64,000 nucleotides of DNA, taken from positions 22,160,001 to 22,224,000 of the forward strand of contig NC_092674.1 in NCBI RefSeq assembly GCF_964355755.1, given 5' to 3'. Under the pieces are notes generated by a model that saw only the letters and a program-made list of their open reading frames with translations, did not search any database and had not been told where the DNA came from. A program made the translations under genes and the position numbers. This document shows, one piece after another, positions 1 through 11,514 of the stretch (the stretch's first letter is position 1; every line of letters starts with the position of its first letter). Source of the stretch: Antedon mediterranea. Lineage: Eukaryota > Echinodermata > Crinoidea > Comatulida > Antedonidae.

Positions 1-205
1 CCAGGGTGCTAATTTTAGTTGACTACATGAATCATCGTGTCTATTTATTCGTTTCTGTAAACGACAATGTATTATAGTCCTGCGGTACGTACATTTGAAA
101 TCGCCAGTTTTGTTACGCTGAAATTACTGTATATTCGAGAACCATCTGTGGGCACGACCTAGATGGTACGCGAGCGAAGCGAGCGTACCATCTAGTAATT
201 AAAAG
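1..205. repeat. Dispersed repeat with terminal hairpin, copy 1
   Basis: This stretch recurs in inverted orientation at 27755-27896. Shared landmarks are the GTACGTACCGCAGG region, the block around ACATTGTCGTTTACAGAAAC, and the block around TGGTTCTCGAATA. At 159-195 it carries a perfect 13-bp inverted repeat (CTAGATGGTACGC / GCGTACCATCTAG) around an 11-nt loop. No coding potential is seen. The class of element is unknown, and the left end may lie outside the window. Confidence 0.7.
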
Positions 206-315
206 CCAAAAAAACGTTTTGGACAAACGAGCTAGATTTATAGATAAACTACGAATAATGAATGATGAAGTAAGTTCAAATACTTTTTGCATAAAGAATG
301 TTGTACGCTACATAC

Positions 316-1092
316 CCGGCAGCTTTGTTGCCAAAGTCTTTAGTCCATCTAAAAAGAAGGTAGCAACATGCTTGTAATAATGTTATGATAAACTATAGGC
401 TTATTTATATATTAAAATTGTTAATATACGCATGAGCAGCAAATAGCAAAATTGATTTAAATAATAGATAAAGTTGAATTAGCCCATATTGGTAACTCGA
501 TTATTTTACATCAGGAGAAAAAAAAGTGTTGTATAGGCCTACCTGTTATCTTTTTGTCTGCTTTTCCGCAAAGAAGGTTAGCAAACTCCACCAACTGTCC
601 TCTCGTTTGTAAGAATTCCTCTTTTTCCAGATATAAAACGACGTCCCAAATATCTTTTATTGTCTCTTCATATTTTGATAGGTCATGATAGGCCCGTGCC
701 TCACGGTAATCATCATCTGTAGTGTTCTTAAGTCCTTTATAAAAGGCATGCCGATACGGTAATACAGAGGCGCCATCTTTCAAGCATTGTGTTTTATTCT
801 CTGCTTCAGCGGCGTAATCAGTCAATAATTGTTTAGCCTTTTTAGATTTTGTCAGTTCAGCAATGTCCATAAATATTTTCAACTTGGTAGATGAAACAGA
901 ATCTTGCCGTTCCATTTCATTAAAAATATCTAGTGGCTTCACATTCTCCTTGGAAAGAACATCGATTTCTTCAACAGCACCAGACACAAGAAATATTAAC
1001 TCCTTCATAAAGCGCCCTGTGAACAATTTACCGAATTCTTTTTTAAGATGCTTGTATTTTTTATTATCACCAGATGTAGCCTTAGAAGCCAT
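316..1092 (-). CDS. DED-domain protein, 5' coding exons (partial, runs off left edge)
   Basis: Minus-strand gene, third member of the local DED family. Coding exon 1 is 1092-543 (ATG at 1092, 183 codons plus one base) and ends at a CAG|gtaggc donor. The next exon, 348-316, is exactly 33 nt with a ctttttag acceptor and a gtatg donor. It enters and leaves in phase 1 and reads D-GLKTLATKLP. The start is chosen because a tttgttag acceptor ends 4 nt upstream of this ATG, as in the two paralogues; the longer in-frame extension would be intron. Residues about 12-95 look like a death effector domain (FGKLFTG, PLDIFNEM, TKSKKAKQLL). A second helical region (YEETIKDIWDVVLYLE, TRGQLVEFANLL) follows. Further exons, possibly including a TIR domain, would lie left of the window. 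DED assignment is by fold-level resemblance; function is unknown. Confidence 0.75.
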
Positions 1093-1096
1093 AGTT

Positions 1097-1619
1097 CTAA
1101 CAAAGAAATACAATAGATATATATATATAAATCTTAAGCACAGAATAACAATATTAACAATAGCAACCAATTAACATAAAATAATACTTCCATCTATTAT
1201 ACGAATACTAAAACTAGTGCAAATAGGAGGGCGAAAAGTATTTTATCTTCAATAAGATTACAACAATAATAAATGTTGTATTCTCTCTTAGATTAATAAA
1301 TCTGAGATACCCAAACGTCATTGCGTTGGAAGTTCACCAAACTCAACAAACTACTGAAATGTGTCTTTTTTGCCGCCAAATTACACAGACGAACGGTAAC
1401 GGTAAACAGAAAACCGCGTAGCTTGTCCAACGTAGAATCTGTATCTATCCAAAGCGGAAATCGACGGTCCGCTTCACGTTGTGTAAATAGGCATAAGGAA
1501 TGACATAGATTATATATATTTTTATATATTTTATATAGTTTATTATGGTATGATGATTTATCAAATGATATGTTTTCAGTTGTAGTATTAATTTATTTTG
1601 AAATTGAGATTCTTTACAC
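1097..1619. other. Non-coding stretch upstream of the left DED exon
   Basis: AT-rich DNA holding the presumed 5'UTR intron of the left DED gene (acceptor at 1097). From about 1535 it holds sequence that recurs near 4335-4400 (tttattatggta...tttatca...gtagtattaatttatt), probably LINE-derived. I see no supported gene. Confidence 0.4.
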
Positions 1620-1812
1620 TTTGATATTAACAAGACTAATGCTAATATGTTTCCCATTATAGATAAACCTACTCGTATAAAAACTAACTCATCTACCATA
1701 ATTGATCATATTATTTACTCAAACACCGTTAATCCCAGTTTTAAGTCCGAAATCTTGTTTTGTGATTTAACGGACCATCTTCCTATTTTTTTGCATTTCG
1801 TCCAAAGATAAA
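1620..1812 (+). pseudogene. LINE endonuclease fragment
   Basis: A frame open from about 1620 to the stop at 1810 reads DINKTNANMFPIIDKPTR, then SSTIIDHIIYSN and CDLTDHLPIF. This is the C-terminal part of the apurinic-type endonuclease of CR1/Jockey-like non-LTR retrotransposons (the family pattern is F-P-L-I-N-K-P-T-R, then T-L-I-D-H-I, then S-D-H-F-P). The reading breaks by frameshifts and stops after 1812. It is a dead fragment. Confidence 0.7.
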
Positions 1813-2344
1813 CCACTCACAAATAGCCTGCCTAAGTATATATATAAAAGATCAATTATTGACAACTCTATGAGTTCTTTATTAACAGAGATTTCATCTA
1901 CTGATTGGACTGAGATAACATCTATAAATGATGTTGACTGAGCTTATAATTTAATTAGTTCATACAGAGCATAAAATCTCCTAAACTTTAAATGCTGCCA
2001 TCTACAATTTTAGTAACTCTATTGCAATGAAATTTGACTCATTAGCATAATTTTCTTTGTTCTATACAAAAAATCACGCTTAGAAAGCTGTAAAATCAAT
2101 TCTGATTGGTCTAACAGAGAAGCAGCTTTTTTTCTATGAAATCCCTAAGCCAATAGGCCTATACCTGGCTAAGCCTCTCCTGTCAGCCAATCAGTGTAGA
2201 TATTGTTGGATGGTAATTGAAATGGACATTAAAGATACACCATGGATGTGTCCATAAGAAGAAGCTATTAAAGCCCAAAACAACATTCCATATGGATATG
2301 AAGAAGCTCTTGTTGTTTTTTAAAATGTTCACAAAAGTATTATA

Positions 2345-3065
2345 AAAACTGATGAAAAAGTTATTGCTGTATCGATTTACTCCTATTTTGTAAACATGCT
2401 CGGCTGGGGAATAGATGATGCCCTGAAACATACAAACGCAATTGTTGACAGAGATGTCAAGACAATAAGAAGATGGCGAGACAAATTGTATTCAAATAAT
2501 GGTAAATATTAATATTTATTTTTTCGTATATTATTTTTTATGCTGTAATTCAATAGTGTGAAAACCATGAATTTCAAAATAATTCTGTACCGGTATATTA
2601 TTTGCGTTGCAGTATTATATATATATTTTTTTGTTTTTATAGGAAATGTTGAAGAATCGCAAACTGGAAAGTATGAGCGACAGTTTATATTTAATGGTGA
2701 AGATCTGAGATATAAAGCGCTGAAATTCATCCGTGACAATGCTTGCACTCAAAGGCCAGCCGAATATGAGAGTAGCAGATTTCAGAAAATGGATCAACAC
2801 TGAGCTTTTGACATCAACTCACTTGCCACCTTTGTTTCCCAAATCAATTTTAATTGAAACAGCTAGCTCGAGTTTGGTTACAGCAATTAGGATTTTCATA
2901 TACAGATAAAAAAAAATGGGGACTTACACCGATGGACATGAAAGAGAAGATGTTCGAGAATGCCGAAAAACATTTATAGATCAAATTTCAGATTTGGAAA
3001 CCAAACACCTACCGCCCCCTAAATGTAATGTAATACAGTGGAAGTACTTTCCATTTTACATGCTT
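2345..3065 (+). pseudogene. Decayed transposase-like gene with a retained intron
   Basis: Pieces of one protein can be read across frameshifts. They are VNMLGWGIDDALKHTNAIVD and VKTIRRWRDKLY (to about 2501), then an intron-like gap gtaaat...tttatag (2502-2641), then GKYERQFIFNGEDLRYKALK and FIRDNACT. After a frameshift near 2750 come NMRVADFRKWINTELL and THLPPLFPKSI. After further shifts come LQQLGFSYTDKKK and GTYTDGHEREDVRECRKTF. The order and the Y-x-D-G-H-E-R-x-D-V signature recall a family of eukaryotic DDE-type transposases; I recognise the pattern but cannot name the superfamily with certainty. At least three frameshifts make it non-functional. Confidence 0.55.
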
Positions 3066-3244
3066 TCTACAAAGAATTTTCTTTAGCCATGTGATTTAAG
3101 TGTTTTAACTTGAGTAGAAAAACCTGGCATATTAATGCCACAATGCCACCCTCAACTATTTTACCAATTAATGTTTTTATTTTTATTTTTCCATTCCATT
3201 TTGACAACACTTTTAGGCACATCAATTGTAGATGTATTGTATAT

Positions 3245-3880
3245 TAATAATAATTAATTAATAATGGTGCTAAAGCTAAACTTTTTAAAACTGTGACTTT
3301 TCCAAAAAGTGTAAGATTCCTTGCTTTCCAAGGGTTTAATACTTTTTCAAGGTTTGTTAATTTTTTAACCCAGTTTAATTCTTTAAATAATTCATTATCA
3401 TATCCTAAGTATATTCATAAGATTTTTATAGGATCAGTAACCCATTATATATTAAATGGGTTATCTATTTTTACCAGTCCACATGGCACTAGTTTTGTTC
3501 TTGTTTAATATGTTATAATCTATGGTTAGCAGAGTAATAGGACGCCAATTTTCTAGTAGACTTTTATCCCCTTTCTTGTATAACAGATTAATAACTTATT
3601 TCGCTATTTAAATAGCATTCATTAAAAACATCACATATTAAATATTTGAGATCTTCACAAAAACAGTTAAACCATCATACCCTGGGGCTTTATTCAATTT
3701 CATATGTTGTAATGCTTCCCTGCATTTATGCACTGTGATTAAGCCTTCACAGCTTGTTTTTTCTTCATTTGTTAAACTATTTACATTTGAATGATCTAGG
3801 TAGTCACTTATTTTTGTTTGGGAGATTCCCTTATTAGCATATAGTTTGTTAAAGAATCTTATTTCTTCACATATCATTTC
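3245..3880 (-). pseudogene. L1/Tx1-like LINE reverse transcriptase fragment
   Basis: The minus strand from 3877 encodes IRFFNKLYANKG, ITVHKCREALQHMKLNKAPG and YDGLT, the N-terminal part of an L1-clade reverse transcriptase (the NKAPGxDGL motif). Towards 3250, after stops and an internal deletion, pieces like NLEKVLNPWKARNLTLFGKV and LKSLALAPLL match the post-RT segment of the same clade. Several stops and frameshifts show a dead copy. Confidence 0.65.
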
Positions 3881-5140
3881 CTTTGGTTTTTCAATAATTT
3901 ACCTTTATTTTTTTAATACTTTTTATATGCTTTTTTGATTCATTACTTTTTCTAAACCTAATAATTAATTTATGCTACGCTCACCCTCCTTCTACTTGAG
4001 ATGTTATTCAAAAATACATTATGACGGTTTTGAGTGATCTGTTACACAGAATTCAGCTCCAATATACAGAATAGCTGTATATTTAACACTACTATATCCT
4101 CGAATATGGTCATTATTTTATTTATTTATTAAGAATCAAGATGCACACCTCACAAAACTTAAAAAACTACTAAAAATCCATCCAAATTTACATAGACGAG
4201 CACTATTGTTTGTTTCATTTGTTTTTATATCGTTTAGTTTTAAGTGGTAGTTGTATATTTGTTTCGTTTAAAATATAAAATCTGTTTATTTTGGTGTGAA
4301 GAATTCTTACATCATTTCCAAATTTATTTTTCTAAAATAGTTTATTATGGTAGGATGTTTTATCAAAGGATGTTGCCATTGTAGTATTAATTTATTTATA
4401 TTTGTGATATTAATATCTTTTTTAGAATCCATAGGTAGTTTTGGAACCCGATAGTGAAACTCTAAAGTACTACAGTAGTTTGTGCAGTGATAGCGACAAG
4501 AATGTTTCCCTTAACAAATATAGAAGCAGGATTATTGATTTTTACATTTGGATTTTGAACTTTGAACTCACTCACACATACACTTTCCATTGTCTTTCGT
4601 TACCACGAATATGACTAATGTTAGAAATAACAAAACAGAAAAATGTAATTAAAAGTGTCGGTTGTTTTTTAGTTTAGTTTATCTATCGCCAACTGTACAA
4701 GATGAATATTTTTTTCTGTAATGCCATAGTTCATGTAAATACAATTTCAATCAGAAGTATTATGTACAGAATCAATTAAAAACAAAGTAATCTGATGCTG
4801 AGTTTGAAACACGGATTGAGATCGCAAAATCAATATATTTAAAAGTAATATGAATAATTATATAACATTATATCGGTATCGGTTTCATAAGAGTACTTGT
4901 ATACTTTAAGATTCTAAGGTTTCTCAGAACCTGTTTCGTAGTAGTTATCAATTTATGTTTCGGGTTTTTTTTTTATAATTTATGTGAGCCACATTTGTAG
5001 TGCCCTTCTCACCAACCCATGTCTCCATTAAACCACAATGAATTGCGATATTTTCAATCTATTAATTCTTTTCTTACTGTTGATGCACCCGCATAGTGAC
5101 GCAGTCAAACTGAAACAGCCACAAGAAATGGGCCGTTTTT
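3881..5140. other. AT-rich intergenic stretch
   Basis: No supported gene. Sequence near 4335-4400 is a diverged copy of the 1541-1610 block. Long A/T runs are present. Nothing else is recognised. Confidence 0.4.
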
Positions 5141-5144
5141 ATTT

Positions 5145-5990
5145 TGAACCTTTCAGATATGGTGTCTTATTTTGTGAACAAACAATGTAAATATATGGAT
5201 TAAATTACTAACATTGATAACAATTATATTCAATTTTGGGCCTACCTTCGTTCTTCGTTCAGAAACAACTACAGTATTCCCTTTGTAAGAATGTAGTCTA
5301 CTCCGTGACGATTACAGATTGTTTGGTACTGCTACTCTAATTTTACCATACAAACAAAAGGAGAAAAAAACGGAAAAACTTACATACAGGGAACTAAAAT
5401 TTATGGACTTAGAAACAGGAATTAACAAAGTTTATATACCATTTCCACCTTATAATTTACAATCGTCGATTGAATACGCATGCGCACCTGGAGTTCATGT
5501 CACAGAATGCATTTTGGGTAATACTGACAACGCCCGAATTGTCATTGCAAAAATATAAAGTTCATGGTGTGTTTTGTTTGTTTTTTTAACAAAGAGGTCC
5601 AACCTTAACCAAAATGCTAAATGATTTCTATCTACATCCACCACATCACTAAAAACGGTAACTGCTTCTGAGATAATATAAAATAATTAATTATTACCGT
5701 CTTTTAGGCCTAGGCCTTTTCTAACTGCGACACTAATGAGTCTCTTTCAGGCGACTTTGACTGCCGACTTGCATCGTCTTCCCAAGCATTAGCTTGTCGG
5801 GGAAACGGCTAAATTTGGAAATTAGCGTTGTCGAGAAAAAAAAAGAATTCACGCAACTTGCCAATGAGTACGCAGATTTTTCTTTCGTCGTAAAAACAAA
5901 ATTTAACGTTACTGAACACCCTCAAAACAAAATGGGAAACACATATAAAGACAAACAAACAACGACAAAGCTATCATGAAACTGGTGGGA
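5145..5990. repeat. Segmental duplicate A, copy 1
   Basis: Closely matches 11515-12425 over its whole length in direct orientation. Shared landmarks are GTAGTCTACTCCGTGACGAT, ACGCATGCGCACCTGGAGTT and the AAGCATTAGCTTGTCGG region. The second copy carries an extra segment of roughly 80 bp around 11710-11780, which is absent here. Short open frames occur (5319-5558; 5794-5979, which lacks an ATG). I regard the block as non-coding repeat. Confidence 0.75.
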
Positions 5991-6138
5991 TGCGATTAAA
6001 TAATAGTACTTTACATTTTTTTTAATTCCCCTGTATACGGAGTTAACGGAGTTAACATTACAGAGAAATTCTCGCGTCTTGCTAGTAACAGAAACAGGCC
6101 CAAAAGGAGGTAATAGTAATAACATCAAATTAAATTGT

Positions 6139-6560
6139 TAAATGTATATCGACTACAACAATTCCCAACAACTTGTGTCAATTTGAAGGTTTTAATTTCC
6201 TTCAAATGCCTATATTCAATCTTGTAAAATTATTTGCTGCCGATTTAAATGTACAATCAGGCCTACATTAACTATATCACGAACAACTAATACAATCTTA
6301 TTTTTATTACTTTACCTTTTTATTTGTAAAACAACAAATGTGTCGTTGGTAAGTACGTATTTTCCTACCTCGTAGTTTATAATAATAGGCCCAAGTGATG
6401 ATAATGAATAAATCGCACCATAATATGCAACAATGGAGAGAACTCAATAAAGCGTGAATGCATGAATTACGTTGAATAACTTTCCGGCCTGTATTGTGAT
6501 GCCCCATTTTATGATCGTAAACCATATACTTTCAGTTCTATATTATTATTGAATTAAAGT
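6139..6560. repeat. Segmental duplicate B, copy 1
   Basis: Matches 8345-8735 in direct orientation. Shared landmarks are the ATCGACTACAAC block, TTTACCTTTTTATTTGTAAA, and the GAATTACGTTGAAT...TTCCGGCCTGTATTGTGATG block. No coding potential is supported. GGCCTA-type differences between the two copies are noted in the findings. Confidence 0.7.
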
Positions 6561-6662
6561 AGTGTATTAACATAATGTACTAGAAACGGCTTTACTATAA
6601 TGTATGTGATTGTCTCATTATAATACCTACAACAAACAAAATAAACGTAATGGGCGTTGTTT

Positions 6663-6893
6663 TCATTTTATAAAAATTGTCTTCATTAATGCCCCTTACT
6701 ATATTTTACGATGGTCCCTAAACATATCTCAATAATAGTCCACAGACTTAGCTATGTATATTTATTATGTGAATTGTGTTTTACGACAAAGGGCACAACT
6801 CATTGTGCCAATCTAGTCTGCGCCTCTGAATAGGCTCAGTGTACATATAGATATCAGACCAATCTTTAAATTATACTGTTCAGGGATGGCATT
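6663..6893. repeat. Segmental duplicate C, copy 1
   Basis: Nearly identical to 14423-14647 in direct orientation (landmarks: ATTGTCTTCATTAATGCCCC, GTCTGCGCCTCTGAATAGGC). Together with block A this suggests that one larger unit (about 5.1-6.9 kb) was duplicated to 11.5-14.65 kb, with a foldback element later splitting the second copy. Confidence 0.75.
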
Positions 6894-6899
6894 CATTAC

Positions 6900-8340
6900 T
6901 TTTTTAACACTTTTTCAATTCACCATATCATCCAGTTTAACTTCCCTCCCTCACCCCCATCATCTTTAGTTGCTATTTTTTTATCAGCAATATACAGTAG
7001 GATTCAAATCGAAACCGTTTCTAACACCTCATCCTGAATATTAAGCTCAATTTTTAAACGGTTTTCGTTCATGGTAATGCTGGCGAATACTGACTACGCG
7101 CAATTGTGACAGCAATTTGTGTAATTGCTAATTATCAAGAAATCGTTGGGGTTATAGAGCATAAAACACTTCGTTCCGTCAGGAAAGAGTGAAATTACAC
7201 CTCTTCCCAGGTTCCGTTAATAATAATAGGCCTAATAGTATAACAGGAAGCAATGGGGGGAATTGACAAAGCCATAATTGTGTATGCATCGATAATAACG
7301 TTGAATGAAAACATAAAAGTTTCATATAAAATTGTTTGTAACCGGTAGGTAGCTGCTCTGGCTAGAATCAAATCACAATCAAAATGAATAGTTATACTGT
7401 AGTGTATTCTCTATCGCTACGTCCAGATGCATTATAAATTATTTTTTAAAGTTTAATCTGTACATAATTAGTTCCTTTTATTTAATTTTGATTACTTTTT
7501 GTATACTTATCGTAGTTTTTTAAATGTTGTTTTGTTTTGTTGGACGCTCCGTTTGGCACGTGTGTCACCGATATAAATGTGTTGTTTATTATTATTACCA
7601 AATGCTGTACGTTGGTAATTCCGTTGACGTTCAAATTCAAATGTGCAGTTAAAGCGACTAGCTATCTTTTCATTCATTTATTTGTTTGATCACAATCAAT
7701 TTCAATAACAATAATTATCAACAAAACAACAAATAAAAAAAAGATCACAAGCAATACGCAAGAATGGGAGTTAAATGGTATACAATTTACATTAAAAGTA
7801 GAATAACATGGGATTAATATACTGTATACAGTTCACGCTTGATGTTAAATTGTTGTCTGTTTAGTATCATTTAGTTATGGTAGGCCCACTTTATTTGAAA
7901 AAAAAAATTAACTATACCAATGTATCAATATATCAGACAAGTATCAGAACAAAACGCACTAATATTATAAATAGGCTAAAAAACAAACAAATTGTAAGAG
8001 ACGCCAGACCTTATAACAATTATAAACCCTGCATGTTTTGGATATTTTGATAGAAACAGAGTTCTACAGGGTGGACTCTATCATTACTTTATTATAAAAA
8101 GTGCACTGGTTGTTCTACTGGTGATAAGATCCGTGTATAGGCATATTTATGCAACTAGCAACTGTTATTAGTGTGATATTTTATATCTAGTTATTAGTTC
8201 ACATTCTAGTATTTCATAACATTGTGATATTGCGTCTTTTTAGTAGGCCTAGGCCTATATTGAAGCAGAAACGGGATCAAAAAGGTAACCAATAAAATCA
8301 TTTTTAATTTTTAAATGAGGAGGTAATGGTAGAGACTAAC
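6900..8340. other. Intergenic stretch, no gene seen
   Basis: AT-rich with short simple runs and several TAGGCCTA palindromes (for example near 7210 and 8245). I see no exon, RNA gene or named element. Confidence 0.35.
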
Positions 8341-8344
8341 AAAA

Positions 8345-8735
8345 AGTGTATCGACTACAACGATCCCCAACAACATGTCAATTTGAATGTTTTAATTTCC
8401 AAATGCCTACTTTCAATCTTCTGATTTAAATGTACAATTACAGTAAACATATCACGAATACGGTAAATAATAACATCTTATTTGGGTTACTTTACCTTTT
8501 TATTTGTAAAAGATCAAGTGTGGTTGATAAATATGTGTTTTCCTTCCTCGTAGTTTACATATGAAATACAATCATGGAGAAAACTCAATAAATGTTGTAT
8601 GCATGATGAATTACGTTGAATGGCTTTTCCGGCCTGTATTGTGATGCTCCCTTTTATTATACGTAGGCCTATCCTATACCATACTTTCAGTTTTCTGTAT
8701 TTTTTAATTAAAGTAGTATAGTAATATAACTTATA
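8345..8735. repeat. Segmental duplicate B, copy 2
   Basis: Second copy of the 6139-6560 block. It carries an extra GGCCTA-containing insertion after CGTA near 8665 compared with copy 1. Confidence 0.65.
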
Positions 8736-8759
8736 CGATATAACAGGTCTTGTTTTCAT

Positions 8760-9548
8760 TTGTGCTTAGATACATGGCTTTAGTCTCAGCTAATAATAAT
8801 AATATGCTTTGCGTTTACGAAAATGTAATGACATTTGAAATTCTAAACCTAATTTTTTACCGAATGTTCTACATCCCTACATAATTATTTAGATTACAAT
8901 TTCGAAAAAAAGACATTGGTTGATTTTGCCGTTAAATTACAGATTATCGTTTTGTTCAAATACATTTAATTTTACATGACAATATATTAAAACCATTTAT
9001 GAATTTATTTCACTAACAATATTTTTCCGATAATAAATTTACAAATATTGTGTTTTTCCAACACCCTAAAATTTAGCAATTTTGAACTAAATTTGAAAAG
9101 TAGGGCGCCCTCTCCGAGTCAAAATTTGACACGATTTGTCGACTGGCTTTCCCACTAATGATTGATTAATAGGATAAGAAAACATCCAATTTGTGTTAAA
9201 TATTAGTTTTTATTGGGTTTTATAGGTACGTTCTATAATTGGTCAATATAAAAATTTGACCCTTAATCATAAAAGGATTTTTTTTCATAAAGTGATTGAG
9301 TAGATATAATTATAAAAATGTAATAAAAGACTAAATTGTGCTTCAATAAATTTGTTATAATACATATTACATAATATATTGTTGTAATTGGTCAATTGAC
9401 CCTTTATATCTTAAAAACGCTTTCTATCCTGATCGATTTCCTTTCATATTCGTAATCTACGGAAAATTCTGGTCTAGAAAAGTTGGATGACAATTTTTCC
9501 CCATTCGGGTGGTAATTCCCCCTCCTACCACCGGACTATATCTCCGTC
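8760..9548. other. Intergenic stretch, no gene seen
   Basis: AT-rich, without supported exons. A few ggtcaat...ttgacc short repeats occur at 9240-9265 and 9390-9402. Nothing else is recognised. Confidence 0.35.
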
Positions 9549-9894
9549 TTTAAAAATGTATTGTCCCCCTAAAAAATTAATTCTTAAATTGTTGTTTGTT
9601 GAATATGCCATTTTAATGTCACCAAATAGTTATCCACTTTGACCAAAAATTTGATAGAAATAAAAAACATTTCCCTACAAAATGTAATTTAAAGCCAAAC
9701 ATTCCAATTGGCTGCCAGCCAATGGGTTTTTGGTTGAATTTAACCATTTATTATGTAATTTTATAAGTGAAAACATTTCCATTTTTTTTTCTACAGAAAT
9801 GATTAACTTTATTAAAGCTACAAAATAATCTATTAAAAGTCTGATTTTATTAATCTTTATTTGTTTATGTTTTTGGGGGGAAATACATCTTTAA
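9549..9894. mobile_element. TTAA-flanked MITE (family 1), best copy
   Basis: The left end reads TTAA-AAATGTATTGTCCCCC. The right end reads GGGGGGAAATACATCT-TTAA, an imperfect inverted copy. TTAA at both ends is the target-site signature of piggyBac-type transposons. Diverged copies or ends sit at about 13495-13640, 17683-17900 and 29750-29865. There is no coding capacity. Confidence 0.6.
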
Positions 9895-10154
9895 CGAGTA
9901 AGTTTTCTAATACCTAATGCATGGATTAATGAATAGAAGGATACGTATCGACGGTGACATCAAACGATTTTCCATCGCGCTAGCCTATACTGAAGCACTG
10001 CTGCCAATCAAAGAAACAAGATCTTTGGATTCCCGGTCTCTAACCGCGGCCCTTTATCTGATTTTTCTATTGACATGTATGCGTCGATGATTAATTGACA
10101 ACAAGATAATTTTATTTCAATAGCACACAAAGGTAGGTCTATAACAGGTACGGT

Positions 10155-11205
10155 GCCATGTTAATTTGCGAATCCCTCTACACAACACAAGAAATACCAA
10201 CCCTCTTCCCATCCCAGACAAATTCCGGATGTCACCATGGGCCCATTACTCCCAAAAACCCACAACCCCTCTGTGACGGTTTTCAAATGAAATTTAAGAC
10301 ATTCCAGTAGGCCTCCAATTCCGGTTATTTTGATACTCCATCCCATGAACACCTCCAAATATTTCAAGTTTAATTTCTTCCCAGTACAATTCTGGTCGTT
10401 TTGAACACCACACTATAACCACCAGCCCCAGGCTATCATAAAAATTTATTTCAATTATTAATACCGATAATTAACAGGTTTGTACTCTATTTGATTTTAT
10501 GACCTTGAAAATGACCTTAAACTTGTAAGTTGATGAACTCTTCGGCAAATGTTAATGATATAACATCAAGAGCCTCACGTAGACTATTTTCACTATGTAT
10601 CCTGAAAAGGTCTAGTGCACCAGTCAGTGACCTGGTTACAGTATTTACATCATATATCAGACCTGTGCTGGAATATGCCTGCCAGGTTTGGCATTCATCA
10701 TTAACTGTTCAGCAATCTAATTTAATAGAAAAAATTCAAAAACGGGCTTTGCGCATAATTTTGAGCCCACATTATGTTAGCTATGAATTAGCCTTAGAGC
10801 AAGTAGGTTTGCCTTCTTTAAAGTCCCGTAGAGAACAGATTCTTCTCAAGTTTGGCAAGAGTCTTTTAGAATCTACCAAATTTAGAAATATGTTACCAGC
10901 ATATAAATCTGATAGGCATTCAAGATCGTTAAGGAGCAATACTAGTTCAAAGTTGGATTCTTGCAGATGTCGCACTGAAAGATATAGGCGGTCTACTATT
11001 CCACACTTAGCACGAATCCTTTAAGTTTAATGTTTAGTTTAGATCTTCTTTGATGTATTTTATTACTCAGTTGATTGTAATCCAACCTTTTCAGCTCTTG
11101 CTGCTGGTTGGAATTTGATGTTTTTATACCTTAATAAATAAATATGCCAATAAAATGATCCAATAATGGTTACATTTGTTTTAATTAGCGTATATATTGG
11201 CCTAC
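10155..11205. repeat. Dispersed repeat R, copy 1, split by a LINE insertion
   Basis: The reverse complement of 52680-53165 matches this region on both sides of a LINE fragment. The left part is 10155-10535, including the GACCTTGAAAATGACCTT block. The right part resumes at about 11142 (ATATGCCAATAA...GATCCAATAATGGTTACATT). The uninterrupted copy at 52.7 kb serves as the empty site. Confidence 0.75.
10536..11141 (+). pseudogene. 5'-truncated LINE: C-terminal reverse transcriptase region
   Basis: An open frame ending at the stop at 11022 encodes YIRPVLEYACQVWHSSLT, LIEKIQKRALRIIL and LEQVGLPSLKSRREQILLKF. These are the thumb and C-terminal region conserved in CR1/Jockey-type LINEs. The nominal ATG at 10530 comes from flanking repeat sequence, so the element proper starts around 10536. 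The 3' end is an (AATA)-rich tail at 11131-11141 with no obvious poly(A). It is a dead-on-arrival copy inserted in repeat R. Confidence 0.75.
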
Positions 11206-11514
11206 CTACTACAGTATTACCAGGGAGTTGCTGGTATTACTATTCAAGAAGATTGTTTTTAGAGAGGGAAGTGGGGTGGGTGTTATAACATTTTCAGGCA
11301 AAGGTAGATTTTTAGAAATTATTGTTGGAATATCTGAAAAGTAAATAAAAAATCAGAAACATACAAAAAATACCCCAAAAATGTGTTTTATTTTCCAAAT
11401 AAATGAAGTCCAAATATTAATATTCTTTAACTCTATTATTTTCTAACTGTAGCTGCATCCATAAGATAGTAACGTTGAACTGTAACTAACAACAACAAGA
11501 ATTTTAAGGGAGAA
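11206..11514. other. Short intergenic stretch
   Basis: AT-rich spacer between repeat R and segmental duplicate A copy 2. Nothing is recognised. Confidence 0.3.

Noticed and set aside
1093-1170. In-frame N-terminal extension with a hydrophobic stretch (MVAIVNIVILCLRFIYIYLL) on the left DED exon, suggesting a signal anchor.
   Set aside because: A tttgttag splice acceptor ends at 1097, and both paralogues have an acceptor at the same place just before their ATG. The extension is intron read-through.
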